Shown here piece after piece: positions 46,150 through 55,173 of a stretch of DNA of 64,000 nucleotides. The stretch is from CAYTGM01 sp964437365 (lineage in GTDB: Bacteria; Sumerlaeota; Sumerlaeia; SLMS01), in contig CAYTGM010000002.1 of assembly GCA_964437365.1 (NCBI GenBank), forward strand, positions 186,001-250,000, given 5' to 3'. Each line of letters starts with the position of its first letter. Position 1 is the stretch's first letter. The notes under the pieces were generated by a model. The model was not told the DNA's origin, ran no database searches, and was given only the letters and a program-made list of their open reading frames with translations. The translations under genes were made by a program, and so were the position numbers.

Positions 46150-47725
46150 CCAGGAAGACAAACTGGACAAGCGGATTCTACTGATCCTCCATGGGCTCTT
46201 GCTTCCTCTCGTTGCTGTCTTTGGTTACTTCTTCCTGAAGCCATTCATCTATACGTTTAAAACAATACGCTATTACCCTTTTCAAATTGACCGTGAAGAG
46301 GGCTTTCTTATTTATCAGGCAACTCGTCTTTTAGAGTTTCAAACCATCTACCCTTCGATTGAGAGTGAACCCTACATCGTTGGGAATTATCCACCTGTCT
46401 ATCCATTTCTAACTGCTGCATGCTCGTTGTTTACTGACACGGGTCTCACCGCTGGACGTATCGTCACTCTAACAGCCGCTTTGGGTTGCTGTTTAATGGC
46501 GGGGCTTCTGGTCTATCGATGGTGGAACCGTCTGTTGATAGCATTCCTCGCTCCTCTGTTCATCTCGACAACCTACGCTTTTAATCACTGGATCCCTTTC
46601 GCCCGTGTGGATTTTGTGGCTCTTTTCTTCTCTCTTTCTGGAGTGTTCTTTTTGACCTTCTACGAGAAGAAGTGGGGAGTTGTACTATCCGTTTCGTGTT
46701 TTCTATTTTCTATATATACAAAACAAAACTATGTCTCAGGTGCTCTCACGGCTTTTGTTTATCTCTTTTCACTTAAAGAGTTTCGCACCATGAAGATCTT
46801 CGGGATCAGCCTTGTTATCGGTGGAGCATTGATCGGACTAAGCCTGCTTGTCCTTACTTCCGGAGAAGCCTGGCGTCACCTTGTAACATATAACAAAAAT
46901 GAAATGGATTGGAGTCAGATATCGTTCGCTGTAAAGCACTATTGGTTTATGAACCGATACCTCCTGATACTGGTACTATCTTGCTTTGTCTATTGCCTCC
47001 TTCTTCTCATGCCCTTCGGACCATTGAGGCCCGAACTTTCTTCTCATAAGAAAGCTTTCCTGTCTGCTCTGCTTTTCTATACAGCAGTTGCATTCCTAAG
47101 TCTGGTGACAATTGCTAAAAGAGGCTCTGCGGTAAACTATTATCTGGAGTTCGAATCAGTCTCTGTGATTATTGTCGGGATAGCGCTCTCAGATTTACTT
47201 CATCGGCTTGCCACCAAGCCAGGAAAGTTGCTCGCGGGCTTCTACGGCGTTCTCCTGGTTCTGATGGGACTCCATGCTTATCGGTCCTTTTCACTTCCTA
47301 TTAGAGAAATTATCTTCACCAATCCGCCGGAGGAATCATTCGCCTCTCCACTCTATTCACTAACTCTTGCCTTGGAAGATTTGGAAGACCCCATCCTGTC
47401 GGAAGATCCGGTTTTGATGATGCGGGCAGACAGGGAGATCATTTATCAGCCCTTCATCATGGCTCAGCTTGCCCGCGAGGGGAGTTGGAATGATCAGAAT
47501 TTCATTCAAAGAATTGAGAACCGTGATTTCACTGCTGTGTTGACCGAAAAACCCCTCGAGACAGAATATTTCTGGGGTTTCACAGAGGAAATGAGGGATA
47601 CCATTCTTCGCAATTATCGTCTTGTTGAGCAGTTTCCATGCTTCGGTTTGCCTAAACCAGGAAGACGCTTTCTTTACCTGCCGCTCGACCCAAAGGCCTC
47701 GACCGAAGAAAATCGACCACAATGA
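46139..47725 (+). CDS. GT-C type membrane glycosyltransferase (GT39/ArnT-like)
   Basis: About eleven hydrophobic segments. The first extracytoplasmic loop has DREEGFLIYQ, in which the acidic pair matches the D/E catalytic region of PMT/ArnT-like GT-C enzymes that use lipid-linked sugars. The C-terminal ~130 residues form a soluble region with 'EDPVLMMRADREIIYQPFI'. The start is a GTG that overlaps the preceding GT9 gene, so the two are co-translated; no good RBS is visible. Likely assembles a surface glycan with GT9 and the GT4-type gene nearby. Confidence 0.82.
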   Translation: MKSDQEDKLDKRILLILHGLLLPLVAVFGYFFLKPFIYTFKTIRYYPFQIDREEGFLIYQATRLLEFQTIYPSIESEPYIVGNYPPVYPFLTAACSLFTDTGLTAGRIVTLTAALGCCLMAGLLVYRWWNRLLIAFLAPLFISTTYAFNHWIPFARVDFVALFFSLSGVFFLTFYEKKWGVVLSVSCFLFSIYTKQNYVSGALTAFVYLFSLKEFRTMKIFGISLVIGGALIGLSLLVLTSGEAWRHLVTYNKNEMDWSQISFAVKHYWFMNRYLLILVLSCFVYCLLLLMPFGPLRPELSSHKKAFLSALLFYTAVAFLSLVTIAKRGSAVNYYLEFESVSVIIVGIALSDLLHRLATKPGKLLAGFYGVLLVLMGLHAYRSFSLPIREIIFTNPPEESFASPLYSLTLALEDLEDPILSEDPVLMMRADREIIYQPFIMAQLAREGSWNDQNFIQRIENRDFTAVLTEKPLETEYFWGFTEEMRDTILRNYRLVEQFPCFGLPKPGRRFLYLPLDPKASTEENRPQ

Positions 47726-47856
47726 GAGGCCAATCGCTGATTTATTTCAGTTTCTGCTTGCGAGAGGAGCACAGTGCTTCATAGATTCTCGGCCCTTCGA
47801 CGGGGCGCCCAGCAGGGCAGCTAAGTTTTTGAATCTACAACGAGGTAATCGGATTA

Positions 47857-47946
47857 ATGGGTAGTGTAATTAAGTGGCGACGTAAGAAGATCAGAAAACA
47901 CAAATATAAGAAAATGCGTCGTCGTACCCGTTTCCAGCGCAAGTAA
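47857..47946 (+). CDS. 29-residue COX24/AURKAIP1-type basic protein
   Basis: ATG-GGT-AGT to TAA encodes 29 residues, of which 17 are Lys or Arg, starting MGSVIKWRRKKIRKHKYKKM. The pattern R-R-K-K-x-x-K-H-K-x-K-K-M-R-R-R matches the COX24/AURKAIP1 C-terminal family (small ribosome-associated proteins) found in several bacterial phyla and in mitochondria. A GAGG lies 11 bases upstream and a strong terminator starts 35 bases downstream, so it is an independent unit. Probable ribosome-associated role, by family only. Confidence 0.75.
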   Translation: MGSVIKWRRKKIRKHKYKKMRRRTRFQRK

Positions 47947-47980
47947 GTCCAGTTATATCAGTTTTTTATAACGTATTCAG

Positions 47981-48020
47981 GCAAAAGCAACCCGGCGTTT
48001 CGCCGGGCTGCTTTTGTTTG
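47981..48020 (+). terminator. intrinsic terminator after the COX24-like gene
   Basis: GCAAAAGCAACCCGGCG pairs with CGCCGGGCTGCTTTTG with one mismatch across a three-base loop; the T-rich arm and TTTG tail follow. It is well placed after the small gene, 34 bases from its stop. Confidence 0.85.
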
Positions 48021-48031
48021 GTACGAACAAG

Positions 48032-48047
48032 TTGAAATCTATTTCAA
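48032..48047. promoter_or_regulatory. AT-rich palindrome upstream of the GT4 gene
   Basis: TTGAAAT-ct-ATTTCAA is a perfect 7-bp inverted repeat, starting 12 bases after the terminator and 52 bases before the glycosyltransferase ATG. It has the look of an operator. No companion promoter is recognisable. Confidence 0.35.
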
Positions 48048-48099
48048 TCTGTCCCGGAAGCTCCCTTTTCTCAGCTGATGGTCCTTCCTGGCTTCTTCT

Positions 48100-49317
48100 A
48101 TGAGAATCCTGATACTAAATCACAATCTTCGGGAAAGAGGCACCTTCTTCAGAGCGATGAAGACTGCCCGGTTTTTCCATGGAAGAGGACATGAGGTCTG
48201 GTTCGTTGGTACAGGAGAAAGGTATTATCGATCTGCCTTCATTGAAAAGTCAGAGAGATGGACCTGGCTCGAAACTGCCAACTGGAGTCTCCTTCGTGAA
48301 AAAGGTGATGGGCATTCCTTGATTGCTCTTCTTCAAAGGTGTTACCAGCTTCCTTCTGATTTTGATCTTATCTATACATTTTCTCATAAGCCTGATGATC
48401 AGTTTACCGCCAGATTCAAGAAAACAAGAGGGGCCTTCTGGATGACCGACTGGTGTGATCTGTGGAATTCGCGCAGCGGTGGAATATTGGATACTCGCGA
48501 ATGGGGGGATCCCTTGCCCGAGTGGATCAAGGGATTCAAAGGAAAGCTGGTTAGAAACAGCTTTAAACGGGAAGACCGACTGGAAAAGAATGCTGTCAAA
48601 GAGGCTGATGCAACTTCGATCATCGTGAGTCCCATGCGACGCTATACGCGCCTACTTGGGGTATCTGATTCTAATGTACTTCGTTATTTATCGGGTTGTG
48701 ATACAGAAAACATCGACGTGCTGGATCCCCAAGACTGTCGAAAAGCCCTTGGTTTAAAGAGTGATAGACTGATGATGGGGTATGTTGCTAACACAACACC
48801 TGACAATCAGCAGCTTCTCGGAGCCCTTAAAATTGTCTGGGAAGAGTTCCCTGATTTAGAGATGATATCCGTGGGCCCTTCATGGTACGGGAGCTCACAA
48901 GTTATTCATTCAGCGATAAAGAGAGGTGTCTTTCATGACTTTGATCGCCAGCCTTTTGCGCGAATCCCGCTCTATCTTGGGGCTTCAGATTTTCTGGTGA
49001 TGCCATTGACAGACCGCCCTTTGAATCGTTGTCGCTGGCCGAACAAGTTTGGGGACTATATGGCCTCTGGCAGAGGCACTGCCTCTTGTGATGTAGGTGA
49101 CATGGGAGCGATTATCAGGAAGTATCAAGTTGGAGCCTGCGGCGAACCTTCTTCGCAGGGACTCGCCTCGGCCATTCTTGAGCTGGCTCGAAATAGAGAG
49201 ATGAGAGAGCTAACTGGACAGAGAGCCAGATGGATCGCCGAACATAAAATTTCGTGGAAACAGAGCTTTAAGAAACTTAGAAAGTTTCTGCACGAACACG
49301 GATTGGAGAAGGTCTAA
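48100..49317 (+). CDS. GT4-like (GT-B) glycosyltransferase
   Basis: The N-terminal half starts MRILILNHNLRERGT and has the Rossmann-like H-x-V-W-F-V-G strand. The C-terminal half has a donor-binding region with 'FGDYMASGRGTASCDVGD' at ~310-330, where E/D-rich and G-rich turns fit GT4-type enzymes. 405 residues is typical. The last step of surface-glycan building is a reasonable guess from its place near the GT9 and GT-C genes. It ends one base before the yjbQ-type gene. Confidence 0.8.
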   Translation: MRILILNHNLRERGTFFRAMKTARFFHGRGHEVWFVGTGERYYRSAFIEKSERWTWLETANWSLLREKGDGHSLIALLQRCYQLPSDFDLIYTFSHKPDDQFTARFKKTRGAFWMTDWCDLWNSRSGGILDTREWGDPLPEWIKGFKGKLVRNSFKREDRLEKNAVKEADATSIIVSPMRRYTRLLGVSDSNVLRYLSGCDTENIDVLDPQDCRKALGLKSDRLMMGYVANTTPDNQQLLGALKIVWEEFPDLEMISVGPSWYGSSQVIHSAIKRGVFHDFDRQPFARIPLYLGASDFLVMPLTDRPLNRCRWPNKFGDYMASGRGTASCDVGDMGAIIRKYQVGACGEPSSQGLASAILELARNREMRELTGQRARWIAEHKISWKQSFKKLRKFLHEHGLEKV

Positions 49318-49318
49318 A

Positions 49319-49726
49319 ATGATTAAAACGTTATCAATCACCACACAAGGTCAGGGTCTCCATGAGATTACATCAGAAGTCGCCAGCATCGTTGATAACT
49401 CTGATATCGAGGAAGGGTTGATGACTCTGTTCATCCGCCACACTTCAGCAAGTCTGACCATCCAGGAAAATGCTGATCCGTCAGCCCGCAGAGATCTTGA
49501 GGCTTGGTTGAACAGACTTGTCTCAGAAAATGATCCCATTTATACTCACACCATGGAAGGGCCCGATGACATGCCTTCTCACATCAAGAGTATTCTGACA
49601 AATGTGCAATTGTCGGTACCTGTGATCGATGGCAAGCTGGCCTTGGGGACCTGGCAGGGGATTTACCTTTGGGAACATCGTCGTCAGAGCCATCGCCGGA
49701 AACTCGTGATTCATCTTGGAAGCTAA
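49319..49726 (+). CDS. yjbQ: YjbQ / UPF0047 family protein
   Basis: The family signature is plain: HTSASLTIQENAD, EGPDDMPSHIKSILT and LALGTWQGIYLWEHR, with three conserved His likely binding a metal. Members have been linked to secondary thiamine-phosphate synthase activity. 135 residues is normal. AAGG seven bases before the ATG is inside the end of the glycosyltransferase gene; the spacing of one base shows coupling. Confidence 0.92.
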   Translation: MIKTLSITTQGQGLHEITSEVASIVDNSDIEEGLMTLFIRHTSASLTIQENADPSARRDLEAWLNRLVSENDPIYTHTMEGPDDMPSHIKSILTNVQLSVPVIDGKLALGTWQGIYLWEHRRQSHRRKLVIHLGS

Positions 49727-49896
49727 TCAAATGAGTAGTTTTCTGCTTGATCGTAGCCGACTCACTGGGTGTAGCATGCGGAATGTTCAGAAAGCACTAT
49801 TTAGCTTATTCTCAGTTCAAGTCTTTGAAATGCATTTCATTAACATGACAAAATCTAATCATCCCCAAGATGGGCGGGAAGTCGTGAAGCAGACTC

Positions 49897-51291
49897 TTGG
49901 ACTCTGACCCTGCCAGTTTATTCATAAAGAATCGATCTGCTTTCGTGGGCTGCCTTTTGGCGGCTACCACTGTCGCTGCTGTCGCGACCGTAGCGGCTCA
50001 GGGCGGTGAGGGCAGTCCAGTATCGCCCGAAAGCAGCGGGGATACTCTCCTCATTCCTTTCCTGATCAGCTTATTTGCGTCCCTGTTGTTTACCGGCGCT
50101 CAGACAGCTGTCTCGTCCATTGGACCCCTGGCCCTTGATCAGATCGACAACTCTACCAATGTCATCTTAAAATTCATCAAGCCCCAGCTTAAGAAACTTC
50201 CTGCGATCGAGAGGCAATTCTCACTTGGAGGGATGTTTGCGCTCATCTTTCAAACGGCTCTGGTCGCTCTTTTCTTTATAGGAATCTTCGAAGACTCAGT
50301 TCTCCTGGGAGCCATCATCGCCATGGTGATCGTTTCAGGGCTTCACCTGCTGCTGGTTGAAGGGTTCTGCCGAAATCTTGTGCTCGCAAGCCCTGAGAGA
50401 GCCTTTAAAATACTCATCATTCCATCATACATTCTTAGTCTTCCGTTCCGGTTACTCCTTCTTCCTCACTATATGTTTTCCAGTTTTCCTGACAGTAGAG
50501 TCAAATATACGAGTTTGACGGATATGCACCTCCGCCTTTTGCCAAGCTTGTCAGGTATCGAACGCGTCATAGATGAGGAAGCTTTTGAACTGATCGACTC
50601 TGTTAAAGAGTTTGCAGAAACAAAGGCGGAAGAGATCATGACTCCAAGGACTGAAATCGAAGGTATTTCGGATACACTTGGTCCCACGGAAGTCTACGAA
50701 TGGCTCAGAAAATCAGAGTATAGACGTATTGTTATCTATCATGACAACCTGGATGATATACGGGGCACCTTGCTCGCCAAGGATGTTCTTCTGAACAGGC
50801 CGAGGCAGCCTTTCGATAACCTGCGCGACCCCATTTATGTTAACGAAGACACACGGTTACCCGAGCTCCTTAATATTATTCGACTTAATCGCTCACACCT
50901 CGTGATTGTTCAGGATGAATATGGGGGAACAGCAGGAATTGTTACGTTGCACGATCTGGTAGAGAATATCGTTGGCCATATCGATGATCTGGAGGATGAA
51001 GATGAGCTCTGGATTGAAAAAGATTCGGATTCCAGTTTCGTCATTAATGGTAGAACTGAACTTTGGGAAGTAAATGAAGAACTGGACCTGGATCTGGACG
51101 AGGATGTTGCAAGAACGATTGGAGGTCTGGTTTTCAATACCTTAGGTCGTGTTGGTGAAGTTGATGACTATGTCGTCTTTGATAATGTCAAATTGACGGT
51201 TCTTGAGACCAGCAACAACCGCGTCGAAGTCGTGAAGTTGGAGATTCTACCTGAAACTCCACAGGAAACAGAAGAGGTGACCGTTAAATGA
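49897..51291 (+). CDS. CorC/HlyC-family protein (CNNM/CBS) with TTG start
   Basis: The first ~200 residues hold four hydrophobic helices (a degenerate DUF21 region). Then two CBS domains (~210-330) include 'AEEIMTPRTEIEGI' and 'QDEYGGTAGIVTLHDL', and a C-terminal CorC_HlyC domain ends in 'VGEVDDYVVFDNVKLTVLE'. Family members are linked to magnesium/cobalt export and metal resistance. The only start that keeps the N-terminal hydrophobic segment is the TTG at 49897, which lacks a strong RBS. Its stop overlaps the next start (ATGA). Confidence 0.87.
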   Translation: MDSDPASLFIKNRSAFVGCLLAATTVAAVATVAAQGGEGSPVSPESSGDTLLIPFLISLFASLLFTGAQTAVSSIGPLALDQIDNSTNVILKFIKPQLKKLPAIERQFSLGGMFALIFQTALVALFFIGIFEDSVLLGAIIAMVIVSGLHLLLVEGFCRNLVLASPERAFKILIIPSYILSLPFRLLLLPHYMFSSFPDSRVKYTSLTDMHLRLLPSLSGIERVIDEEAFELIDSVKEFAETKAEEIMTPRTEIEGISDTLGPTEVYEWLRKSEYRRIVIYHDNLDDIRGTLLAKDVLLNRPRQPFDNLRDPIYVNEDTRLPELLNIIRLNRSHLVIVQDEYGGTAGIVTLHDLVENIVGHIDDLEDEDELWIEKDSDSSFVINGRTELWEVNEELDLDLDEDVARTIGGLVFNTLGRVGEVDDYVVFDNVKLTVLETSNNRVEVVKLEILPETPQETEEVTVK

Positions 51292-52670
51292 AAACCTCTA
51301 TACTCCTGATCGTCCTCCTTTTCTTCGTCGCGGGCCTCTTGCTCAGGATTCTTGTTTCATATTTTGACTCTCACATCCTTCGTTTTGCCTGGGATTACCT
51401 TGTGCGTTACGAAGGGGAGGAGAGCAATGAGACCAAAGAAACTTTGCTTGAAAGAATCTCAGTCTGGTATAGCGCTTCAAGGTTAGCCAGGCTTATGGCT
51501 ATTCTGCTGGTTATTCCCCCCTTTCTCATCATCTGGCAGTCAAGTTCAGAGCTCCTTCGTTATCTGAATTTCCCTGCGATCGAATCAGGCATCCTACTAT
51601 TATCTTTGAAACTGGGACTGATGGCTTTCCTGTTTACTCTCTGTTTCGCTTTAATCGATTCGTATTTACTTAAGGGACTATACAAAGAAGACCGTCCCTC
51701 TCACCTTGAACGCAAGCAGTTCGAATGGCTCCTTGAAGAAGATGAGGCCATCCCACCACTTCCCGCAGCCGGTGCACTGCTTTGGGACTGGGCTGTTCAT
51801 GGGTCCAGCTGGCTTGCACATTTGTTCAAACTTTCGCGTCCCCGCGCATATATATTCGAAGTTGATGAAGAAGTTCTGATGGCTGTAGGGGAGAAGGAAA
51901 TGAGCGCTCTCGAAGGGAAGAGAGACGTGCATACCTTGAGTAAGGCTCATGTTCATCGCACCGAGAGTGAAATGATTCGCGCCATCCAACGTCTGGATGA
52001 ATCACTTGTTCGAGAAGTGATGAGGCCGATCAGCAAAGTAGCGGCAGTGTCACTGAATAACCTGACTGCTGAGAGGCTACTTCAGCTGGCTCGCCGCACC
52101 GGGTATACACGCTTCCCTTGCTATTATGATCAGATTACGAATATCATCGGCTACTTGAATGTTTATGATCTCTTCGAATCCCCTGTGCTTCCTAAAGACC
52201 TCAGATCTCTCGTCAGGCAGGTGCCGTATATTACCGAGCTCGCCCATGTTGATAGTGCCCTGGAAGAAATGCTGAGGCGTAAATCGCAAATTGCCATCTG
52301 TTTCGATGAGTATGGTGGCTGTAGTGGATTGCTGACCAGAGAAGATATCCTCGAAGTTATCACCGGGGATATTATGGATGAGTATGACCGTCCTGAAGAG
52401 ATCCAGTTGGAAACGAGAAGAAGTTATTTTATCGCTGAAGGAACGATTAACCTTGATGATCTTGAAGAAAGAACGGGTCTCGAGCTCGAAACAGATATCA
52501 GCGATACCCTGGCCGGGTATATATATCACCGCTTGAGTAGAGTGCCGAAACGGGGTGAATCTATTGAGGAGTCAGGCTGGCGCCTTGAAGTGGTCAGGAT
52601 GGAAAAGCATCTTATTCGTAAGGTTCGACTTTACCCGCCTGAGGAAAATTCATCCAAGCCTTCAGATTGA
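51288..52670 (+). CDS. second CorC/HlyC-family protein
   Basis: 460 residues. Three hydrophobic helices (~4-22, ~67-88, ~100-128) precede two CBS-type domains (~230-350, with VREVMRPISKVAAV and 'CFDEYGGCSGLLTREDI') and a C-terminal CorC_HlyC domain ('LAGYIYHRLSRVPKRGE'). It is a diverged paralog of its upstream neighbour, lacking most of the DUF21 signature. GAGGTG eight bases before the ATG lies inside the previous gene. The pair may act as a heteromer; that is an inference from adjacency. Confidence 0.87.
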   Translation: MKTSILLIVLLFFVAGLLLRILVSYFDSHILRFAWDYLVRYEGEESNETKETLLERISVWYSASRLARLMAILLVIPPFLIIWQSSSELLRYLNFPAIESGILLLSLKLGLMAFLFTLCFALIDSYLLKGLYKEDRPSHLERKQFEWLLEEDEAIPPLPAAGALLWDWAVHGSSWLAHLFKLSRPRAYIFEVDEEVLMAVGEKEMSALEGKRDVHTLSKAHVHRTESEMIRAIQRLDESLVREVMRPISKVAAVSLNNLTAERLLQLARRTGYTRFPCYYDQITNIIGYLNVYDLFESPVLPKDLRSLVRQVPYITELAHVDSALEEMLRRKSQIAICFDEYGGCSGLLTREDILEVITGDIMDEYDRPEEIQLETRRSYFIAEGTINLDDLEERTGLELETDISDTLAGYIYHRLSRVPKRGESIEESGWRLEVVRMEKHLIRKVRLYPPEENSSKPSD

Positions 52671-52696
52671 GAGCCTGACCTTCGGAGTCGAATACC

Positions 52697-53569
52697 ATGT
52701 TTTCCCGTGTGATGCTACAATGGTTTTGGGATTGTTATGATCATCTTGGACGCCTTATTCTTGCCAATGTACTTATTTTTCTCCTCTTGTTTGGATCGCT
52801 TTTCTATGTAAGCCCTCTTCTCTTTCACCTTATATCAAGCGAGAATTATAGACAGAATGCTCTCGTGGCAGCAGGATATCTGGCTTTTCTTCTACCTTTT
52901 ATCCTGACTATATGGTTCAGTTTTTTTGGACACTTTGCTGATCAGGTAAGCCGCGAAAAAGATCCCCCCTTTAAACTTTTCTTTACTGGATTGAGAAACG
53001 ACTTTTGGAGGTATTTACTCTTCTTCTACCTGATTCATGGGGCTATGTCAGTCTGCCTTTTTGGGTTCTGGTTTTACGGACTTTCGGGCATGCTGGGAGA
53101 AGCCTGGAAGTTTCCTGGGTATATACTTTCAGGGCTTTGTTTCTGGCTTGCTCTGGTTGCCCTGCTTGTCGAGATCGCCGCCGTCGGCCTTATACCGAAA
53201 ACCTCCCTGAACACGAAACAGCTGCTTCTCCGCGGTCTTTATGTACTCCTTGCTTACCCAGGTTTCACATTCTTCTTTTTCATCTTTCTCGTATCCGTTT
53301 GGATACTCTCCATCTTTTTCTTGAGATTCGCACCTGTCATGATCTTTGCCATCGCCGGGACTCCGATGCTGTTCAATAGCGTAGCAGATGTTTTGCTGAG
53401 TTATGAGCAGTTCAAAAAGGAAGTGGAAGATGAGAAGGAATCAGCACCGAAGACCTGGAGGGAGTACCTGGCTCGAGAAAAGAAAAGTGAACGGCAGAAA
53501 ATGGACGCCTATCGATATAGTCGAACCTTCAGGGACCTCATTAAACCGTGGGATGATAGTGAGTCGTGA
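52697..53569 (+). CDS. polytopic membrane protein, DUF624/YesL-like
   Basis: Five or six transmembrane segments between residues 15 and 225 and a charged, Lys/Glu-rich cytoplasmic tail of ~55 residues. The opening 'LQWFWDCYDHLGRLILANV' recalls the DUF624 (YesL) family, often found beside carbohydrate uptake systems; the similarity is weak. GGAG nine bases before the ATG supports the start. It follows the second CorC-like gene by 26 bases and probably shares its transcript. Confidence 0.8.
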   Translation: MFSRVMLQWFWDCYDHLGRLILANVLIFLLLFGSLFYVSPLLFHLISSENYRQNALVAAGYLAFLLPFILTIWFSFFGHFADQVSREKDPPFKLFFTGLRNDFWRYLLFFYLIHGAMSVCLFGFWFYGLSGMLGEAWKFPGYILSGLCFWLALVALLVEIAAVGLIPKTSLNTKQLLLRGLYVLLAYPGFTFFFFIFLVSVWILSIFFLRFAPVMIFAIAGTPMLFNSVADVLLSYEQFKKEVEDEKESAPKTWREYLAREKKSERQKMDAYRYSRTFRDLIKPWDDSES

Positions 53570-54062
53570 AAGTCTAAACCGGTAGGCCTCGCGTCTATCC
53601 CTTTCCTTTTCCACCTCATTGAACGGGCGATCAAAGAGCTGAAGAAACGAACCAAGGGGATGATCCCCTCATTGCTCCCTCCTGATGGACCTCGAAGGGC
53701 ATTGGGGAAAAAGAGGTACCCACCTCCTCGTTTAGACAAACGACTAAAAATCTCACAGATACCCTGAATCCTCGACCAAATGCACCAGCAAGAATTTACA
53801 GCAAACTCTTTACACTACCCGAAATTGCCTGCTCAAACCGGGTGTTCTACCTTTATTCCGCATCTGGTGGACGTCTGACGGACGTCTCGAGACGTAGGTA
53901 AGACGTACATAAGACGTCGGTCAGACGTCCGTCACCGGGTGAGAGGTGATTCCGATCTTGGTCGATCTTCAAGATTTTTGAACCCGATCACCCAGATTAA
54001 TGAACGATGCTGTCAGGCCTTATAAGCCTCTGGCCTTCAGACCCTTTAGAATGAGGCTGGAA
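53570..54062. other. 493-base convergent intergenic region with ACGTC array
   Basis: It lies between the ends of two convergent genes. Apart from the palindromic array (53869-53936) I find no gene, no clear terminator and no tRNA. A GATCTTCAA word at 53964 recalls the GATCTTC modules but the flanks do not match. Confidence 0.6.
53869..53936. repeat. 11-bp-period palindromic ACGTC array, copy B (inverted)
   Basis: The reverse complement aligns to 8924-8991 at roughly nine of ten positions over 68 bases. An 18-base terminal stem has one mismatch (53869-53886 with 53913-53930). The inner cores keep the 11-base spacing (TACGTCTTACC-type units), and ACGT centres face one side of the helix. Here the element sits between convergent genes, whereas copy A sits between divergent ones. 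Confidence 0.85.
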
Positions 54063-54479
54063 TTACTTCTTAATTGCTCTTACGGTGCGTTCAACCGAGG
54101 TTGCTTTGTCTTCGCGGGCTAAATTGGTTATCACCAGGGTATCAGTCCCTTCGAAGTCAATTTCTCCGTTATTGATGATCGAAAGAAGAAGTTGCTCTCG
54201 ATTCATGAGCTCTGGAGGGCCAGCCATTCTCGTTGAGATGACCAATCCGATGGAATCTTCGTTGAGTGGCCCATTCCAGCTGTTCACGGGGCCTTTCCCG
54301 CTGATGCGACCATCATTGATTTCCATATTCAATTGTTGGTCGTCGGGGAGGCGCTCGCCATCAATTTCGTAAATGGTCCAGGTTCCTGTCGGATCAGGTT
54401 TTCCCGCACAAGCAAGCAACAAGAGTGGAAGAGTAAGTACCAGCACCGTTGGAAACAGTTTTGTGTATAACCAGTCCAT
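54063..54479 (-). CDS. META/HslJ-like lipoprotein
   Basis: A lipobox (LLLAC, Cys24) is followed by a short tether and a META-type domain: GTWTIYEIDGERLP, 'MEINDGRISGKGPVNSWNGP', then a strand series ending in ITNLARED. HslJ-like META proteins are small outer-membrane or periplasmic proteins of unclear function. AGGAG nine bases before the ATG is good. It is 16 bases after the unknown gene upstream, so the two probably share a transcript. Confidence 0.78.
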   Translation of the reverse strand: MDWLYTKLFPTVLVLTLPLLLLACAGKPDPTGTWTIYEIDGERLPDDQQLNMEINDGRISGKGPVNSWNGPLNEDSIGLVISTRMAGPPELMNREQLLLSIINNGEIDFEGTDTLVITNLAREDKATSVERTVRAIKK

Positions 54480-54495
54480 GTTAGAGAGGCTCCTT

Positions 54496-55173
54496 TTAGT
54501 TTACCGTCAATCTGTAGAAATCGGGTGATTCACCGCGAAGAAAAGATGGGATGCTCCAGCGGAAGCCATTAAGAGAATCCGGTTGAAAATCGTTGGAGTC
54601 TTCCAACTGTTCGAGGACTTGACCATGGATAAAGAAAGGGAGTGAAAGGTTCTTTGATTTTTCAGAAAGGTTCATAATGAAGTCTACCGCCTTGTCTGCC
54701 TGCATCTCCTTTGGAAGCTTTGAAACGGAAAAGCCGATGCCAAGAACCCTCCCGTAGAAAGTCTTTTGAGCCAGCTTATTGTAATAATCGAGTGACTCCA
54801 AGAGGTAGGTAACCTGAGTCTCCCAATGGCTGGCAAAGGACTGCTCAAAGATAAGAAACACGGGCTGCTTGAGTCTTCCCTGAACGGCATTCATAGGACC
54901 TTCAATTAATTCCTGCAAGGAGTCGTCTGAATCGGTGTTCATGACCGTCCCGGGCAGAGGAAGAAGTAGATGGGAGAGGTGATTGTCTTCGCCGTCTTTC
55001 TCCTGCTGGATCTTTTCAAGTAGCCCGAGGAGCTGATGGAGGAATTCATCTCCATTCTGACAATTTGGGAGCTTGAAAACGTGGACAGAGTGATCGTTTC
55101 GCTCCTCATCCAGGGAAGTGAGCAGTTGAATGCTAGCTTTAGGTTCTGCCTGGTTTGACTCTGGATTGGTCAT
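54496..55173 (-). CDS. hypothetical protein
   Basis: 225 residues, no signal peptide or membrane segment. Alternating strands and helices (FLHQLLGLLEKIQQEK, PVFLIFEQSFASHWE, 'GRVLGIGFSVSKLPKEM') suggest a small alpha/beta fold. I recognise no motif. It begins ~95 bases after the 76-residue gene and precedes the META lipoprotein by 16 bases. AGG about nine bases before the ATG is a modest RBS. Function unknown. Confidence 0.75.
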   Translation of the reverse strand: MTNPESNQAEPKASIQLLTSLDEERNDHSVHVFKLPNCQNGDEFLHQLLGLLEKIQQEKDGEDNHLSHLLLPLPGTVMNTDSDDSLQELIEGPMNAVQGRLKQPVFLIFEQSFASHWETQVTYLLESLDYYNKLAQKTFYGRVLGIGFSVSKLPKEMQADKAVDFIMNLSEKSKNLSLPFFIHGQVLEQLEDSNDFQPDSLNGFRWSIPSFLRGESPDFYRLTVN

